64,000 nt of DNA from an uncultured Bacteroidales bacterium (GCA_902779845.1 CACZCZ010000003.1:186001-250000), one strand, 5' to 3'. Positions 19,888 through 27,629 are shown, numbered from the stretch's first letter. The notes: generated by a model not told the origin, from the sequence alone. Numbers and translations: made by a program.

Positions 19888-20364
19888 ATGTTGAAGTACG
19901 TCAACACTGGAATTGTTTTTCAGGAAATACCCGACGAGGTCACGTTGGCCATCAACATCTCCAACTGCCCCTGCCGCTGTCCCGGTTGCCACAGCCACTA
20001 TCTGTGGGAGGACATCGGCCTGCCGTTGAACACCGATGCCATCGATGCATTCGTCGAGCGCTATGGTCATGACATCACCTGCATCGCCATGATGGGCGGT
20101 GACAACGACCCCGTCGCTGTGCAGCAACTGGCGCAGTATATCCACGAGAACCATCCGCAGTACCACGTAGCGTGGTACAGCGGGCGGCTCCGGATTCCGG
20201 TGGGCATCGACAAGACCGATTTCGACTACATCAAGATCGGTCCCTACATCCGCCATCTCGGTCCCCTGAACAGTCCCACCACCAACCAGCGCCTCTACCG
20301 CCAGTCCCCCGATGGCACCTTCGAGGACATCACCCCCCGCTTCTGGCGCACTGCCACAGCCTAG
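19888..20364 (+). CDS. nrdG: Anaerobic ribonucleotide reductase activating protein
   Basis: A 158-residue radical SAM enzyme that installs the glycyl radical on NrdD. The cluster motif CxxxCxxC is Cys27, Cys31 and Cys34 in NCPCRCPGCHS. The short length, lacking a full radical-SAM barrel, is normal for NrdG. It lies 54 bp after nrdD with a strong terminator just downstream. Confidence 0.96.
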   Translation: MLKYVNTGIVFQEIPDEVTLAINISNCPCRCPGCHSHYLWEDIGLPLNTDAIDAFVERYGHDITCIAMMGGDNDPVAVQQLAQYIHENHPQYHVAWYSGRLRIPVGIDKTDFDYIKIGPYIRHLGPLNSPTTNQRLYRQSPDGTFEDITPRFWRTATA

Positions 20365-20381
20365 CGTTAGAATATAGCTTT

Positions 20382-20422
20382 ATCACGCCCCTCAGCTCCA
20401 ACGAGAGCATGAGGGGCGTGAT
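20382..20422 (+). terminator. Terminator of nrdDG
   Basis: A perfect 13-bp stem ATCACGCCCCTCA / TGAGGGGCGTGAT with a 15-nt loop, followed by TTTG, begins 17 bp after the nrdG stop. Confidence 0.8.
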
Positions 20423-20424
20423 TT

Positions 20425-20660
20425 GTTGAGTTCTTCCTTCATTTTGTCAAAATTTGCGAAGCCCATAACAAACCATGGTGGTGGGTTTCTTTCTAACTTC
20501 TTTCTTATTTCTTTCTTTTTTGCTTCTTTTTTCTTTCGTTTTCTTTCTTCATTCTTTCTAAAATCGCGGTTTTTGTGAGGGAAATAATTATGAGAAAAAA
20601 ATATAAACCCGCTATTGCATTTCTGTGGCAAAATATTCGAAAACCGCAATGGCGATGTCG
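20425..20660. other. Non-coding gap with a polypyrimidine tract (20486-20559)
   Basis: The plus strand from 20486 to 20559 is nearly pure C/T, built on TTTCTTTC-like steps. The only reading frame across it (minus strand) is a Lys/Arg/Glu-rich low-complexity string I regard as an artefact. No RNA gene was recognised here. Confidence 0.6.
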
Positions 20661-20668
20661 TACCTTTG
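20661..20668 (+). promoter_or_regulatory. -7 box facing the hsp20 3' end
   Basis: GTCGTACCTTTGCAGC is a textbook phylum -7 box, yet no normal-sized gene follows on this strand; it would transcribe the two tiny reading frames below and the hairpin at 20801. Confidence 0.55.
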
Positions 20669-20705
20669 CAGCATCAAAAAACAACACACCAAGCATCGAA
20701 GCGCG

Positions 20706-20762
20706 ATGCACCAAGGTGCAAACGCCAACGCACCAAGGTGCATAAAAAAGGTAGTCGAATGA
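20706..20762 (+). CDS. Candidate 18-residue leader peptide
   Basis: The frame starts with the first ATG after the -7 box at 20661 and encodes MHQGANANAPRCIKKVVE. It is overlaid by two copies of the hairpin-forming GCACCAAGGTGC (20708-20719 and 20730-20741). Its stop overlaps the next ATG as ATGA. This is too short for a family assignment; it could equally be a non-coding leader or small RNA. Confidence 0.25.
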   Translation: MHQGANANAPRCIKKVVE

Positions 20763-20878
20763 GTTTTGTAGTTAAAGAGTCAGGTAGCATGAAAAAGAGA
20801 AGTCCCGAGCGTAGGGAAACGCTCGGGACTACTAACTTATTAGCGGCTGTCCGCTTAGGCGATGTCGATGTGGCGTGA
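20759..20878 (+). CDS. Candidate 39-residue small protein antisense to the hsp20 3' end
   Basis: ATG at 20759 overlaps the stop of the preceding tiny frame (ATGA). The peptide (MSFVVKESGSMKKRSPERRE...) runs through the hsp20 terminator hairpin and the last 24 bp of hsp20 in antisense. Its translation across a hairpin argues against it, and the coupling plus promoter argue for it. Confidence 0.2.
   Translation: MSFVVKESGSMKKRSPERRETLGTTNLLAAVRLGDVDVA
20801..20830 (-). terminator. Terminator of hsp20 (possibly bidirectional)
   Basis: The perfect 11-bp stem AGTCCCGAGCG / CGCTCGGGACT with an 8-nt loop lies 24 bp beyond the hsp20 stop. On the minus strand it is followed by TCTCTTTTTC. Confidence 0.8.
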
Positions 20879-21280
20879 GACCTTGACTTCCTCCTTCTTC
20901 ATCTTCGGGAGTACGATGGTGAGTACGCCGTCCTCGACCTTGGCTGAGATGCCGTCCTTCTGCACATCCTCAGGCAGCGTGTAGGTCTGCTGGTAGTTGG
21001 TGTAGGAGAACTCGCGGCGCAGATAGTGCTCTTTCTTGTCCTCCTCCTTGTGCTCGAACTTGTTCTCGATGGCGATGTTCAGGTTTCCTTCGTCGTTGAT
21101 GCTGATGCGGCAGAACTCCTTCTTCAGACCAGGAGCAGCAACCTCCATGGTGTAGGCGTTCTCATCAACTTTGACATTGACTGCGGGTGCTGTGCGCGGT
21201 GCGCTTGCTACGATATCGGTGTTGAAGAAATCATCGAATACTGTGGGGAACCAACTGTTCTTAAACATAACGGGTAACAT
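20855..21280 (-). CDS. Small heat-shock protein (Hsp20/alpha-crystallin)
   Basis: A 141-residue holdase chaperone with the alpha-crystallin domain at about 33-135 (VNVKVDENAYTMEVAAPGLKK...), the DGVLTIVLPK strand near the C-terminus and the short tail PK..VKVSRHIDI. I chose ATG at 21280 because AGGAGG stands 9 nt upstream, an unusually clear Shine-Dalgarno sequence for this phylum; an internal Met four codons later lacks one. A sigma54-like motif lies 87 bp upstream and shares its surroundings with the groESL promoter. Confidence 0.95.
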   Translation of the reverse strand: MLPVMFKNSWFPTVFDDFFNTDIVASAPRTAPAVNVKVDENAYTMEVAAPGLKKEFCRISINDEGNLNIAIENKFEHKEEDKKEHYLRREFSYTNYQQTYTLPEDVQKDGISAKVEDGVLTIVLPKMKKEEVKVSRHIDIA

Positions 21281-21366
21281 AATTAAAAACCTCCTATTGT
21301 TTAATGGTTAAACTTAAATTTCTTTTGTGTGCCTCGGCTTTCGCTTCGGCGTTACACCTATGATAA

Positions 21367-21382
21367 GGCAATGAGTGTGCCA
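21367..21382 (-). promoter_or_regulatory. Sigma54-like promoter of hsp20 (candidate)
   Basis: On the minus strand TGGCACACTCATTGCC matches the -24/-12 consensus TGGCAC-N5-TTGC exactly, with GG-N10-GC spacing. It is preceded by CCACTTTGGCAC, as at groES (GCACTTTGGCAC). No TAnnTTTG box lies between it and the gene. Confidence 0.55.
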
Positions 21383-21427
21383 AAGTGGAAAATGTGCCAA
21401 AAGAATAAGCTAACCGCCTCATTATCA

Positions 21428-21520
21428 CGACAAATTGTCGCCAAAGTGGACATTTTGTCGCGGCAGTGGAGTCATTTTGTCGCAAAGGGGAGAGGCTGTT
21501 GTCGCAAGGGGAGGGTAGGG
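21428..21520. repeat. 22-nt-period tandem array upstream of hsp20
   Basis: TTGTCGC recurs at 21435, 21455, 21477 and 21499 (steps 20, 22, 22), each followed by a purine-rich stretch such as CAAAGTGGACATT, GGCAGTGGAGTCATT or AAAGGGGAGAGGCTG. The first unit is part of a perfect palindrome CGACAAATTGTCG (21428-21440). A related GCCAAAGTGG occurs at 21379. Confidence 0.7.
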
Positions 21521-21527
21521 CGGGGCA

Positions 21528-22568
21528 TCAGACGTAGAAGTCGGGGAAGGCCACGGGCGCGAAGCCGCGTGCGATGCTCTCCTGGGACAGCGGGATGGCG
21601 GCGCACCAGGTGCCCATGTCGTAGATGCTGATGGCGAGCGGCGTGCCGTGGCGCAAGCTATCGATGAGGTGCTGGTTCATGGTCTGTGTCATCGTTTCGT
21701 GTGTGGAGTGCCCTTGATCGTGGAGCTCGATGCGGCCCTGTGTGCCGATGAACGTGAACTGCCGTTCGTAGGGCTGCTGGGTGAGCACATCGTGTTTTAA
21801 AAGGATTGTGCGCCCGCGCGAGGTGCGGATAAGCGTTGTGGTGTGGTCGGCGTTCTGGAAGTCCTCGGCAGTCTGTCCCATGAGCTGCTGATAGATTTGC
21901 GAACCCGTGAGGGCCTGGGAGTCCATGCTGACGAGTGTCTGCAGGCGGTCTTCTGTGCCGATGCCTAAAGCCTGGCAGATGGGGCCCAACTCGTGAGTGG
22001 GGTAGAGGTCGCCGCGCTTCTGGCGGTTGATGTTCAGGCGCCAGGGCGACCAGCGGTCTCCGAGGCGGTGGTAGTAGCAGCCCTCGGCGTGCACCACCTC
22101 GCCGATTTCGCCCCTGCGGATGGCCGCTATGGCCTCCATGACCTGCTGTTCGAAGCAGGCGTTCTCGAGCATGAAACACTGGCGCCCAGTCTGCTCGGCG
22201 GTGGCGATGAGCAGGCGGATGTCCTGCATGGTCATCGCTGCCGGCACCTCGATGGCCACATGTTTGCCGCCACGCATGGCCTCCACGGCAATGGGCGTGT
22301 GGGAGGTCCAGTCGCTGCAGATATATACAAGGTCAATGCCTTCGGCCTGACAGACTTGCTTGTAGGCCTCGCGGCCGTCGCAGAGCAGCAGCGGAGCGCG
22401 GTCGGCCACCAGCTGCCACGCATCCTCGACATTGGCTTGGGCGAGGTCGCAGAGGGCAACCACCTGAACACCTTCTTGTGGGAGCATCAGTCGCAGGGCT
22501 TGGCGGCCCCGCTCGCCGAGTCCAACAAAGGCGATGCGCAAGGGAGGGATGATCTTGGGACTATGCAT
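21528..22568 (-). CDS. Gfo/Idh/MocA-type NAD-dependent protein, GH109-like
   Basis: 346 residues from ATG 22568 (MHSPK). The N-terminal Rossmann fold has FVGLGERGRQAL. The middle has the typical EVPAAM segment. The C-terminal part has GDLYPTHELGPICQ, close to the catalytic-histidine motif YPTHxLGP of GH109 enzymes, which remove N-acetylgalactosamine by an NAD-dependent redox mechanism. Activity as a glycosidase is inferred from that motif; a plain oxidoreductase remains possible. The start overlaps the nadD stop by 8 bp; an ATG at 22583 is the alternative. The long frame further upstream is antisense-type noise through nadD. Confidence 0.8.
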   Translation of the reverse strand: MHSPKIIPPLRIAFVGLGERGRQALRLMLPQEGVQVVALCDLAQANVEDAWQLVADRAPLLLCDGREAYKQVCQAEGIDLVYICSDWTSHTPIAVEAMRGGKHVAIEVPAAMTMQDIRLLIATAEQTGRQCFMLENACFEQQVMEAIAAIRRGEIGEVVHAEGCYYHRLGDRWSPWRLNINRQKRGDLYPTHELGPICQALGIGTEDRLQTLVSMDSQALTGSQIYQQLMGQTAEDFQNADHTTTLIRTSRGRTILLKHDVLTQQPYERQFTFIGTQGRIELHDQGHSTHETMTQTMNQHLIDSLRHGTPLAISIYDMGTWCAAIPLSQESIARGFAPVAFPDFYV

Positions 22569-23163
22569 GGCTGTGGATGTCATTGAGGTCGCGATAGTAG
22601 CCACATGCCTTGATTTCTTCCCATACGCGGGGATGCAGGCCGTAGCCGTCGTAAGCAGGGTCGTGGGCGATGGCCTCGCGGATCTGTGTGGATGAGATGT
22701 CGTGGAGGGGCGTCTGGATGAGGGTGACACCTGCGGGCAGCGCCGCTTCGTCGATGGGGGAGCCGGGTCGTGGATAGACGAGGAGGCGGTGGTGGCGCAG
22801 GATTTCATCGGACTGGTACCATTGCGGGAAACGATGCCAGTTGTCAGCGCCAATGACGAGTACGAAGTCGCGGTCGGGGTAGGCGCTGCGAAGAGCTTCC
22901 AGCGTGTGGACCATGTAGGAGGGTCGGGGCATGTGGCACTCAAAGTCGCTGACGTGCAGTTTGTGCTTGCGTCCTACGGCAAAGCGTGCCAGCTGCAAGC
23001 GGGCGTCATCATCCAAGAGACCTGATGCGGGCTTCAGCGGGTTCTGCGGTGACACCAGAAACCACAACTCATCCACCAAGTGGTGAGCCACCAGCCACTG
23101 CCCGAGGGCTGTGTGGCCATTGTGGATGGGGTTGTAGCTGCCGCCGAAGAGACCGATTGTCAT
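22561..23163 (-). CDS. nadD: Nicotinate-nucleotide adenylyltransferase
   Basis: Adenylates nicotinate mononucleotide in NAD synthesis (cytosol). The nucleotidyltransferase signature GGSYNPIHNGH is at residues 7-17 and the ISSTQIR motif is near 158-164. At 200 aa it is the usual size. It follows gmk after a 65-bp gap filled with a tandem junction repeat and overlaps the GH109-like gene. Confidence 0.96.
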   Translation of the reverse strand: MTIGLFGGSYNPIHNGHTALGQWLVAHHLVDELWFLVSPQNPLKPASGLLDDDARLQLARFAVGRKHKLHVSDFECHMPRPSYMVHTLEALRSAYPDRDFVLVIGADNWHRFPQWYQSDEILRHHRLLVYPRPGSPIDEAALPAGVTLIQTPLHDISSTQIREAIAHDPAYDGYGLHPRVWEEIKACGYYRDLNDIHSHA

Positions 23164-23195
23164 GTGAGGGGGTGCGCTGTCGCGCGGAAAAGGGG

Positions 23196-23235
23196 TAAGA
23201 AGTTTAAGAGTTTAAGGAGTTTAAGGGTTTAAGGA
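23196..23235. repeat. Tandem junction repeat between nadD and gmk
   Basis: AAGTTTAAGAGTTTAAGGAG and continuing copies of GTTTAAG(G/A) in seven- to eight-nucleotide steps run up to and include the gmk stop codon. Confidence 0.75.
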
Positions 23236-23858
23236 TTCAGGAAATTGTGGATGGCAGTATAGGCTTCGGTCTTGGCGGCTTCGAGGTCGTCGTTGACCAC
23301 CACCTTGTCGAAATAAGGGGCGAAGGAGAGTTCGTACTCGGCGCGGTCGAGGCGCTGCTGGATGACCTCCGGGCTGTCGGTGCCGCGGCCTTCGAGTCGC
23401 TGGCGCAGCACCTCGATGCTGGGCGGCTGTATGAAGAGGCTGAGGGCACGGCTGCCGAAGCACTCTTTGAGGCGCATGCCACCATGTACGTCAACATCGA
23501 AGACCACGTTCTGCCCGGCGGCCAGCTGGTTGTCCACCTGCGAGGTGAGGGTGCCGTAGAAACGGTCGGTATAGACTTCCTCGTACTCGATGAAGTCGTT
23601 GGCGGCGATGTGCTTGCGGAACTCTTCGGGCGACATGAAGAGGTACTCCACGCCATTACGCTCCTGCCCGCGGGGCGGACGTGTGGTGGCGGAGACGGAG
23701 AAGAAGAGGTTCAGCTCCTGACATGGCATCAGACTGCTGATGATGGTGCTCTTGCCGCTGCCGCTGGGGGCACAGAAGATAATGACGGACCCTCCCCCTT
23801 GCCCCTCCCTTGCAGGGCGGGGAGTAGAATGTTTTTGGCTATTGTTGTCTTTTAGCAT
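23229..23858 (-). CDS. gmk: Guanylate kinase
   Basis: Phosphorylates GMP to GDP. The P-loop APSGSGKST (about 30-38) and the GMP-binding TTRPPRGQERNGVEYLF are intact. The N-terminus is longer than usual: residues about 11-25 (STPRPAREGQGGGS) are encoded by a GC-rich palindromic element, so the enzyme proper begins at VIIFCAPSG. It lies 3 bp after yicC, the standard Bacteroidetes order yicC-gmk-nadD. Confidence 0.96.
   Translation of the reverse strand: MLKDNNSQKHSTPRPAREGQGGGSVIIFCAPSGSGKSTIISSLMPCQELNLFFSVSATTRPPRGQERNGVEYLFMSPEEFRKHIAANDFIEYEEVYTDRFYGTLTSQVDNQLAAGQNVVFDVDVHGGMRLKECFGSRALSLFIQPPSIEVLRQRLEGRGTDSPEVIQQRLDRAEYELSFAPYFDKVVVNDDLEAAKTEAYTAIHNFLNP
23788..23827 (-). repeat. GC-rich palindromic insertion element in the gmk N-terminus
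   Basis: The coding strand reads CTACTCCCCGCCCTGCAAGG then GAGGGGCAAGGGGGAGGGT: hairpin CTCCCCGCCCTGCAAGGGAGGGG, read in frame as STPRPAREGQGGG. Confidence 0.75.
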
Positions 23859-23861
23859 ATC

Positions 23862-24740
23862 CTACATCACATTTAAGACCTGTTCCTTGATTTGTTCCAG
23901 TTCATCCTTCATCTTCACCACGATGTTCTGCATCTCGGCGATGTTGGATTTGCTGCCGGTGGTGTTAATCTCGCGCCCCATCTCCTGTGCGATGAAGCCG
24001 AGCTTCTTGCCCTGCCCATGGCCATTCTCCATGGTTTCGGTGAAGTAGCGGAGGTGGTTGGCTAGGCGCTGTTTCTCTTCGCTGATGTCGAGTTTCTCGA
24101 TATAGTAGATCATCTCCTGCTCGAGGCGGTTACGGTCCACCTGCACCTCGGGGATGGAGTTGAGTCCTTCCACGATGCGGCTGCGTATTTTCTCCACGCG
24201 AGCGCTTTCGAAAGGTTCGATTTGTGCAAGCAATACGCCGATATTGGTTATCTTCTCCTCGAACTTCCTTTGGAGGGCGGCACCCTCCTGGCGGCGGAAT
24301 GCCATGAGGGCGTCGATGGACTGCTTGGCAACAGCGAGAGCCACCTCCCATTCCTCGTCGGAGAGTTCCACCGCCTCGCTGCGCGTGAGCACATCGGGCA
24401 GTCGCAGGAGCGTGGGCATCCAATGCTCCTCGGGTTCCTCGAGACCATAGTCGCTGACGATGCTGCGGATTTGGTCGATATAGGATTTCAGGATTGGACG
24501 GTTGATGGGTGCGGCGGCGTTGCTGTCGTCGCGCTCGATGTAGAGGCTGAAATCTACTTTGCCGCGTTCGAGGGCGGCACTGATGAGGCTTCGCAGTTCC
24601 ATCTCCTTCTCGCGGTAGATGGGTGCGATGCGGGTCTGCAAGTCCATGGCTTTACTGTTCACGGACTTGATTTCTGCAGTGATTTTCTTGCCACGGAATT
24701 CGGCCGAAGCCTTGCCGTAGCCGGTCATGGATAAGATCAT
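23862..24740 (-). CDS. yicC: YicC/YloC family endoribonuclease-type protein
   Basis: 292 residues. The N-terminal signature MILSMTGYGKA and the C-terminal DUF1732 segment (NTTGSKSNIAEMQNIVVKMKDELEQIKEQV) define the family; E. coli YicC has been described as an endoribonuclease acting on small RNAs. It is the first gene of the leftward yicC-gmk-nadD-GH109 operon, with its own TACCTTTG box 28 bp upstream of the ATG. Confidence 0.93.
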   Translation of the reverse strand: MILSMTGYGKASAEFRGKKITAEIKSVNSKAMDLQTRIAPIYREKEMELRSLISAALERGKVDFSLYIERDDSNAAAPINRPILKSYIDQIRSIVSDYGLEEPEEHWMPTLLRLPDVLTRSEAVELSDEEWEVALAVAKQSIDALMAFRRQEGAALQRKFEEKITNIGVLLAQIEPFESARVEKIRSRIVEGLNSIPEVQVDRNRLEQEMIYYIEKLDISEEKQRLANHLRYFTETMENGHGQGKKLGFIAQEMGREINTTGSKSNIAEMQNIVVKMKDELEQIKEQVLNVM

Positions 24741-24768
24741 ATTTCAACTTTCAACTTAATTTCCGCCG

Positions 24769-24776
24769 CAAAGGTA
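24769..24776 (-). promoter_or_regulatory. -7 box for the yicC operon
   Basis: CTACCTTTGCGG on the minus strand, back to back with the tsaB promoter 50 bp away. Confidence 0.7.
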
Positions 24777-24818
24777 GTAAAAAAACGTAAAACAGAAGTT
24801 TTAATCATAAATAATGTG

Positions 24819-24826
24819 TACCTTTG
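24819..24826 (+). promoter_or_regulatory. -7 box for the tsaB operon
   Basis: TGTACCTTTGCGG on the plus strand, 53 bp before the tsaB GTG. The leader holds a tandem TAAATTGT/CAAATTGT repeat. Confidence 0.7.
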
Positions 24827-24879
24827 CGGCCTAAAATTGATAAATTGTATATTATAAATCGTCAAATTGTCCAATTAAA

Positions 24880-25578
24880 GTGGCTTGCATATTACATATT
24901 GAAACCAGCACAAAGGTGTGTTCCGTGGCTGTAACAGAAGATGCTCATGTCATCTTTGAGCAGACTGATGCCGAGGGCCCGAACCACGCCACGAAATGCG
25001 GTGTCTTCGTGGAGGAGGCTCTGAGCTTCGCTGAGAGTCATGCTATCCCCCTGGATGCTGTGGCTGTCTCGGAGGGTCCTGGCAGCTACACGGGCTTGCG
25101 TATCGGTGTGTCGATGGCCAAGGGCGTGGCCTACGGTCGCGGTGTCTCCCTCGTGGCGGTGCCAACGCTGGAGCTGCTATGTGTGCCCGTGCTCCTCTAT
25201 CGCGAGGACATCCCTGACGAGGCTCTGTTTGTGCCCATGATAGATGCCCGCCGGATGGAGGTTTATGCCGCTGTCTATGACCGTGCGCTGAAGGCGCTGC
25301 GCCCTGTGCAGGCGGACATCGTGGATGCCGACACCTACAAGGAATGGCTTGACCGTGCCCCCGTCTATTTCTTTGGCGACGGCTCTGCCAAGTGCAAGGA
25401 GGTCATCACTCACCCCAATGCCCATTTTATCGACGGCATTCAGCCCTTGGCCAAGCACATGTACCCGCTGGCAGCCCGCGCCCTCTCGCGCGGTGAGCTG
25501 GCCGATGTCGCATATTTCGAACCCTTCTACTTCAAGGACTTCGTGGCCACCAAACCAAAAGATCTTTTACACTCATAG
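24880..25578 (+). CDS. tsaB: tRNA threonylcarbamoyladenosine biosynthesis protein TsaB
   Basis: TsaB is the scaffold partner of TsaD in making t6A37 of ANN-decoding tRNAs. The ASKHA fold start (A)CILHIETSTKVCSVAV and the conserved SEGPGSYTGLRIGVSMAKG block are diagnostic. Start is GTG (24880); 232 aa is normal. It heads the rightward run tsaB-DUF4290-murA-rimM-dxr-rseP. Confidence 0.95.
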   Translation: MACILHIETSTKVCSVAVTEDAHVIFEQTDAEGPNHATKCGVFVEEALSFAESHAIPLDAVAVSEGPGSYTGLRIGVSMAKGVAYGRGVSLVAVPTLELLCVPVLLYREDIPDEALFVPMIDARRMEVYAAVYDRALKALRPVQADIVDADTYKEWLDRAPVYFFGDGSAKCKEVITHPNAHFIDGIQPLAKHMYPLAARALSRGELADVAYFEPFYFKDFVATKPKDLLHS

Positions 25579-25595
25579 ACCACAGGTCCCGTCAA

Positions 25596-25628
25596 TCATA
25601 AAATTGTAAATTGTAAAATTGTCAAATA
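25596..25628. repeat. Tandem junction repeat after tsaB
   Basis: TAAAATTGTAAATTGTAAAA followed by TTGTCAAAT: seven- to eight-nucleotide AAATTGT steps directly before the next ATG. Confidence 0.7.
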
Positions 25629-25631
25629 CCA

Positions 25632-26222
25632 ATGACATACAACACCCAACGCGAGAAGCTCATCCTGCCCGAATACGGGCGCACAATCCAGGAAATGGTG
25701 GATATCTGCATGAGCATCGAAGACCGCAAAGAGCGCCAGCAGTGCGCCGAGAGCATCATTGAAATCATGCAGACCATGAACCCCAATGTGCGTCAACAGC
25801 CTGATTATGAACACAAGTTGTGGGATCAGCTGGCCATCCTTTCCAACTATAAGCTTGATATTGACTATCCCTTTGAGGTCGTGAAGGAAGAGGAGATAGC
25901 TGCCAAACCCAAGCCCCTCAAATACCCGATGCAACGCATCCGCTATCGCCACTACGGCCACCTCACCGAGGCATTCCTCAAGGAACTTAAGGAGATGCCG
26001 GAGAGCGAAGACCGTGAGCGGCTCACCAGCATGATAGCTAACTTCATGAAGCGCAGCCTCTACAACTGGAATCGCGATGCCATGGACGAACGTAAGGTGA
26101 GCGCCGACATGACAGCCTACACCGACGGCTCCGTCAATATTCCCGCGGATTTCCATTATGTCTCCGTCAGCAATGGCCATCTGCCCGGCAGCAACGCCAG
26201 CAAGAAGAAGAAAAGGCGCTAA
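25632..26222 (+). CDS. DUF4290 domain protein
   Basis: A 196-residue soluble protein recognised by its conserved start (TYNTQREKLILPEYGRTIQ) and the MNP..RQ..DYEHKLWDQL segment. DUF4290 is essentially confined to Bacteroidetes and regularly precedes murA; no function is known. The C-terminus is a lysine-rich tail (KKKKRR). There is no signal peptide or membrane helix. Confidence 0.9.
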   Translation: MTYNTQREKLILPEYGRTIQEMVDICMSIEDRKERQQCAESIIEIMQTMNPNVRQQPDYEHKLWDQLAILSNYKLDIDYPFEVVKEEEIAAKPKPLKYPMQRIRYRHYGHLTEAFLKELKEMPESEDRERLTSMIANFMKRSLYNWNRDAMDERKVSADMTAYTDGSVNIPADFHYVSVSNGHLPGSNASKKKKRR

Positions 26223-26229
26223 GAGGCGT

Positions 26230-26280
26230 AATGATCTCTAGAAAATCGAGATGCTCTAGACTCTCTAGAACTATCTAATT
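26230..26280. repeat. Junction repeat before murA
   Basis: CTCTAGA-type units recur (ATCTCTAGAAA, GCTCTAGACT, CTCTAGAACT) as degenerate, partly palindromic steps in the 99-bp gap before the murA ATG. Confidence 0.6.
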
Positions 26281-26321
26281 CCGTTTTCTTGAACTTTCAA
26301 CCCCTTAATCGTTCATCGGAA

Positions 26322-27629
26322 ATGAGCTCATTCCAAATCGAAGGAGGCCATCGCCTCTCAGGAGAGATTGTCCCGCAGGGCGCTAAGAACGAAGCCTTGC
26401 AAGTGCTGTGCGCCGTGCTGTTGACCGATCAGCCCGTGCGCATTCATAATATACCCGATATTGCCGATGTCAACAACCAGATTCAGCTGTTGCGTGATGT
26501 TGGCGTGAAGGTGGCGCAGAACGGTAAGGGCGACTACACCTTCCAGGCCGATGACGTGAACCTGGACTTTCTGGAGAGCGATGAATTTCTGGAGCGGTCG
26601 GCACGTCTGCGTGGCAGCATTATGCTCGTGGGCCCACTTTTGGCTCGTTATGGGCGGGCCGTGGTGTCAAAGCCTGGCGGCGACAAGATTGGCCGCCGCC
26701 GTGTTGACACTCACTTCCTGGGCATGGAGAAGCTTGGTGCACACTTCAGCTACGATGTGGAGCGCAGCCTCTTCCGCATTACCGCCGACAAGTTGAAGGG
26801 CACATATATGCTCCTTGACGAGGCCTCGGTGACCGGCACCGCCAACATCATTCTGGCGGCCGTGCTGGCAGAGGGAACCACGACCATCTACAACGCCGCC
26901 TGCGAGCCTTACGTGCAGCAACTCTGCCGGATGCTCAACGCAATGGGCGCGCGCATTGAAGGTATCGCCTCGAACCTACTGACTATCCATGGCGTAGCTT
27001 CGCTCCACGGCACCGACCACCGCATCCTTCCCGACATGATTGAGGTAGGCTCATTCATCGGCATGGCTGCCATGTGCGGCGACGGCATCCGCATCAAGGA
27101 TGTCAGCTACGACGACCTCGGCATCATCCCCTACACCTTCCGCCGCATGGGCATCAGTGTGCAGCGACAGGGCGATGACATCTATGTTCCCTGTCACGAC
27201 CACTACGAGATAGAATCCTTCATCGATGGCTCCTTCATGACCTTCAGCGATGCCCCCTGGCCGGGACTCACCCCCGACCTGCTGAGCGTACTGCTGGTGG
27301 TGGCTACTCAGGCCAAGGGCTCGGTGCTCATTCATCAGAAGATGTTCGAGAGCCGCCTGTTCTTTGTGGATAAGCTCATCGACATGGGCGCTCAGATTAT
27401 CCTGTGTGATCCCCACCGCGCTGTCGTCGTGGGGCACGACCACCAGTTGCGCCTGCGAGCCGGCCGAATGACATCACCCGATATCCGTGCCGGCATCGCC
27501 CTGCTCATCGCTGCCATGAGCGCCGAGGGCACCAGCACCATCAGCAATATCCAGCAAATCGACCGCGGCTACGAGGCCATCGACCAACGTCTGAATGCTT
27601 TGGGAGCGGTGATTAAGAGAATAGAATAA
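26322..27629 (+). CDS. murA: UDP-N-acetylglucosamine 1-carboxyvinyltransferase, Asp-type active site
   Basis: MurA makes UDP-GlcNAc-enolpyruvate, the first committed step of peptidoglycan. I chose ATG 26322 (MSSFQIEGG, 435 aa), the usual length; an in-frame TTG 33 bp earlier is unlikely. The loop that normally holds the catalytic cysteine reads PGGDKIGRRRVD, so the cysteine is replaced by Asp121. Known Asp-type MurA enzymes are active but resist fosfomycin, because there is no thiol to alkylate. The substrate motif QGAKNE and the C-terminal SNIQQIDRGYE are intact. Confidence 0.96.
   Translation: MSSFQIEGGHRLSGEIVPQGAKNEALQVLCAVLLTDQPVRIHNIPDIADVNNQIQLLRDVGVKVAQNGKGDYTFQADDVNLDFLESDEFLERSARLRGSIMLVGPLLARYGRAVVSKPGGDKIGRRRVDTHFLGMEKLGAHFSYDVERSLFRITADKLKGTYMLLDEASVTGTANIILAAVLAEGTTTIYNAACEPYVQQLCRMLNAMGARIEGIASNLLTIHGVASLHGTDHRILPDMIEVGSFIGMAAMCGDGIRIKDVSYDDLGIIPYTFRRMGISVQRQGDDIYVPCHDHYEIESFIDGSFMTFSDAPWPGLTPDLLSVLLVVATQAKGSVLIHQKMFESRLFFVDKLIDMGAQIILCDPHRAVVVGHDHQLRLRAGRMTSPDIRAGIALLIAAMSAEGTSTISNIQQIDRGYEAIDQRLNALGAVIKRIE

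Noticed and set aside
20392-20649. Lys/Arg/Glu-rich minus-strand frame
   Set aside because: Produced by translating a polypyrimidine tract; overlaps a terminator and has no supporting start region.
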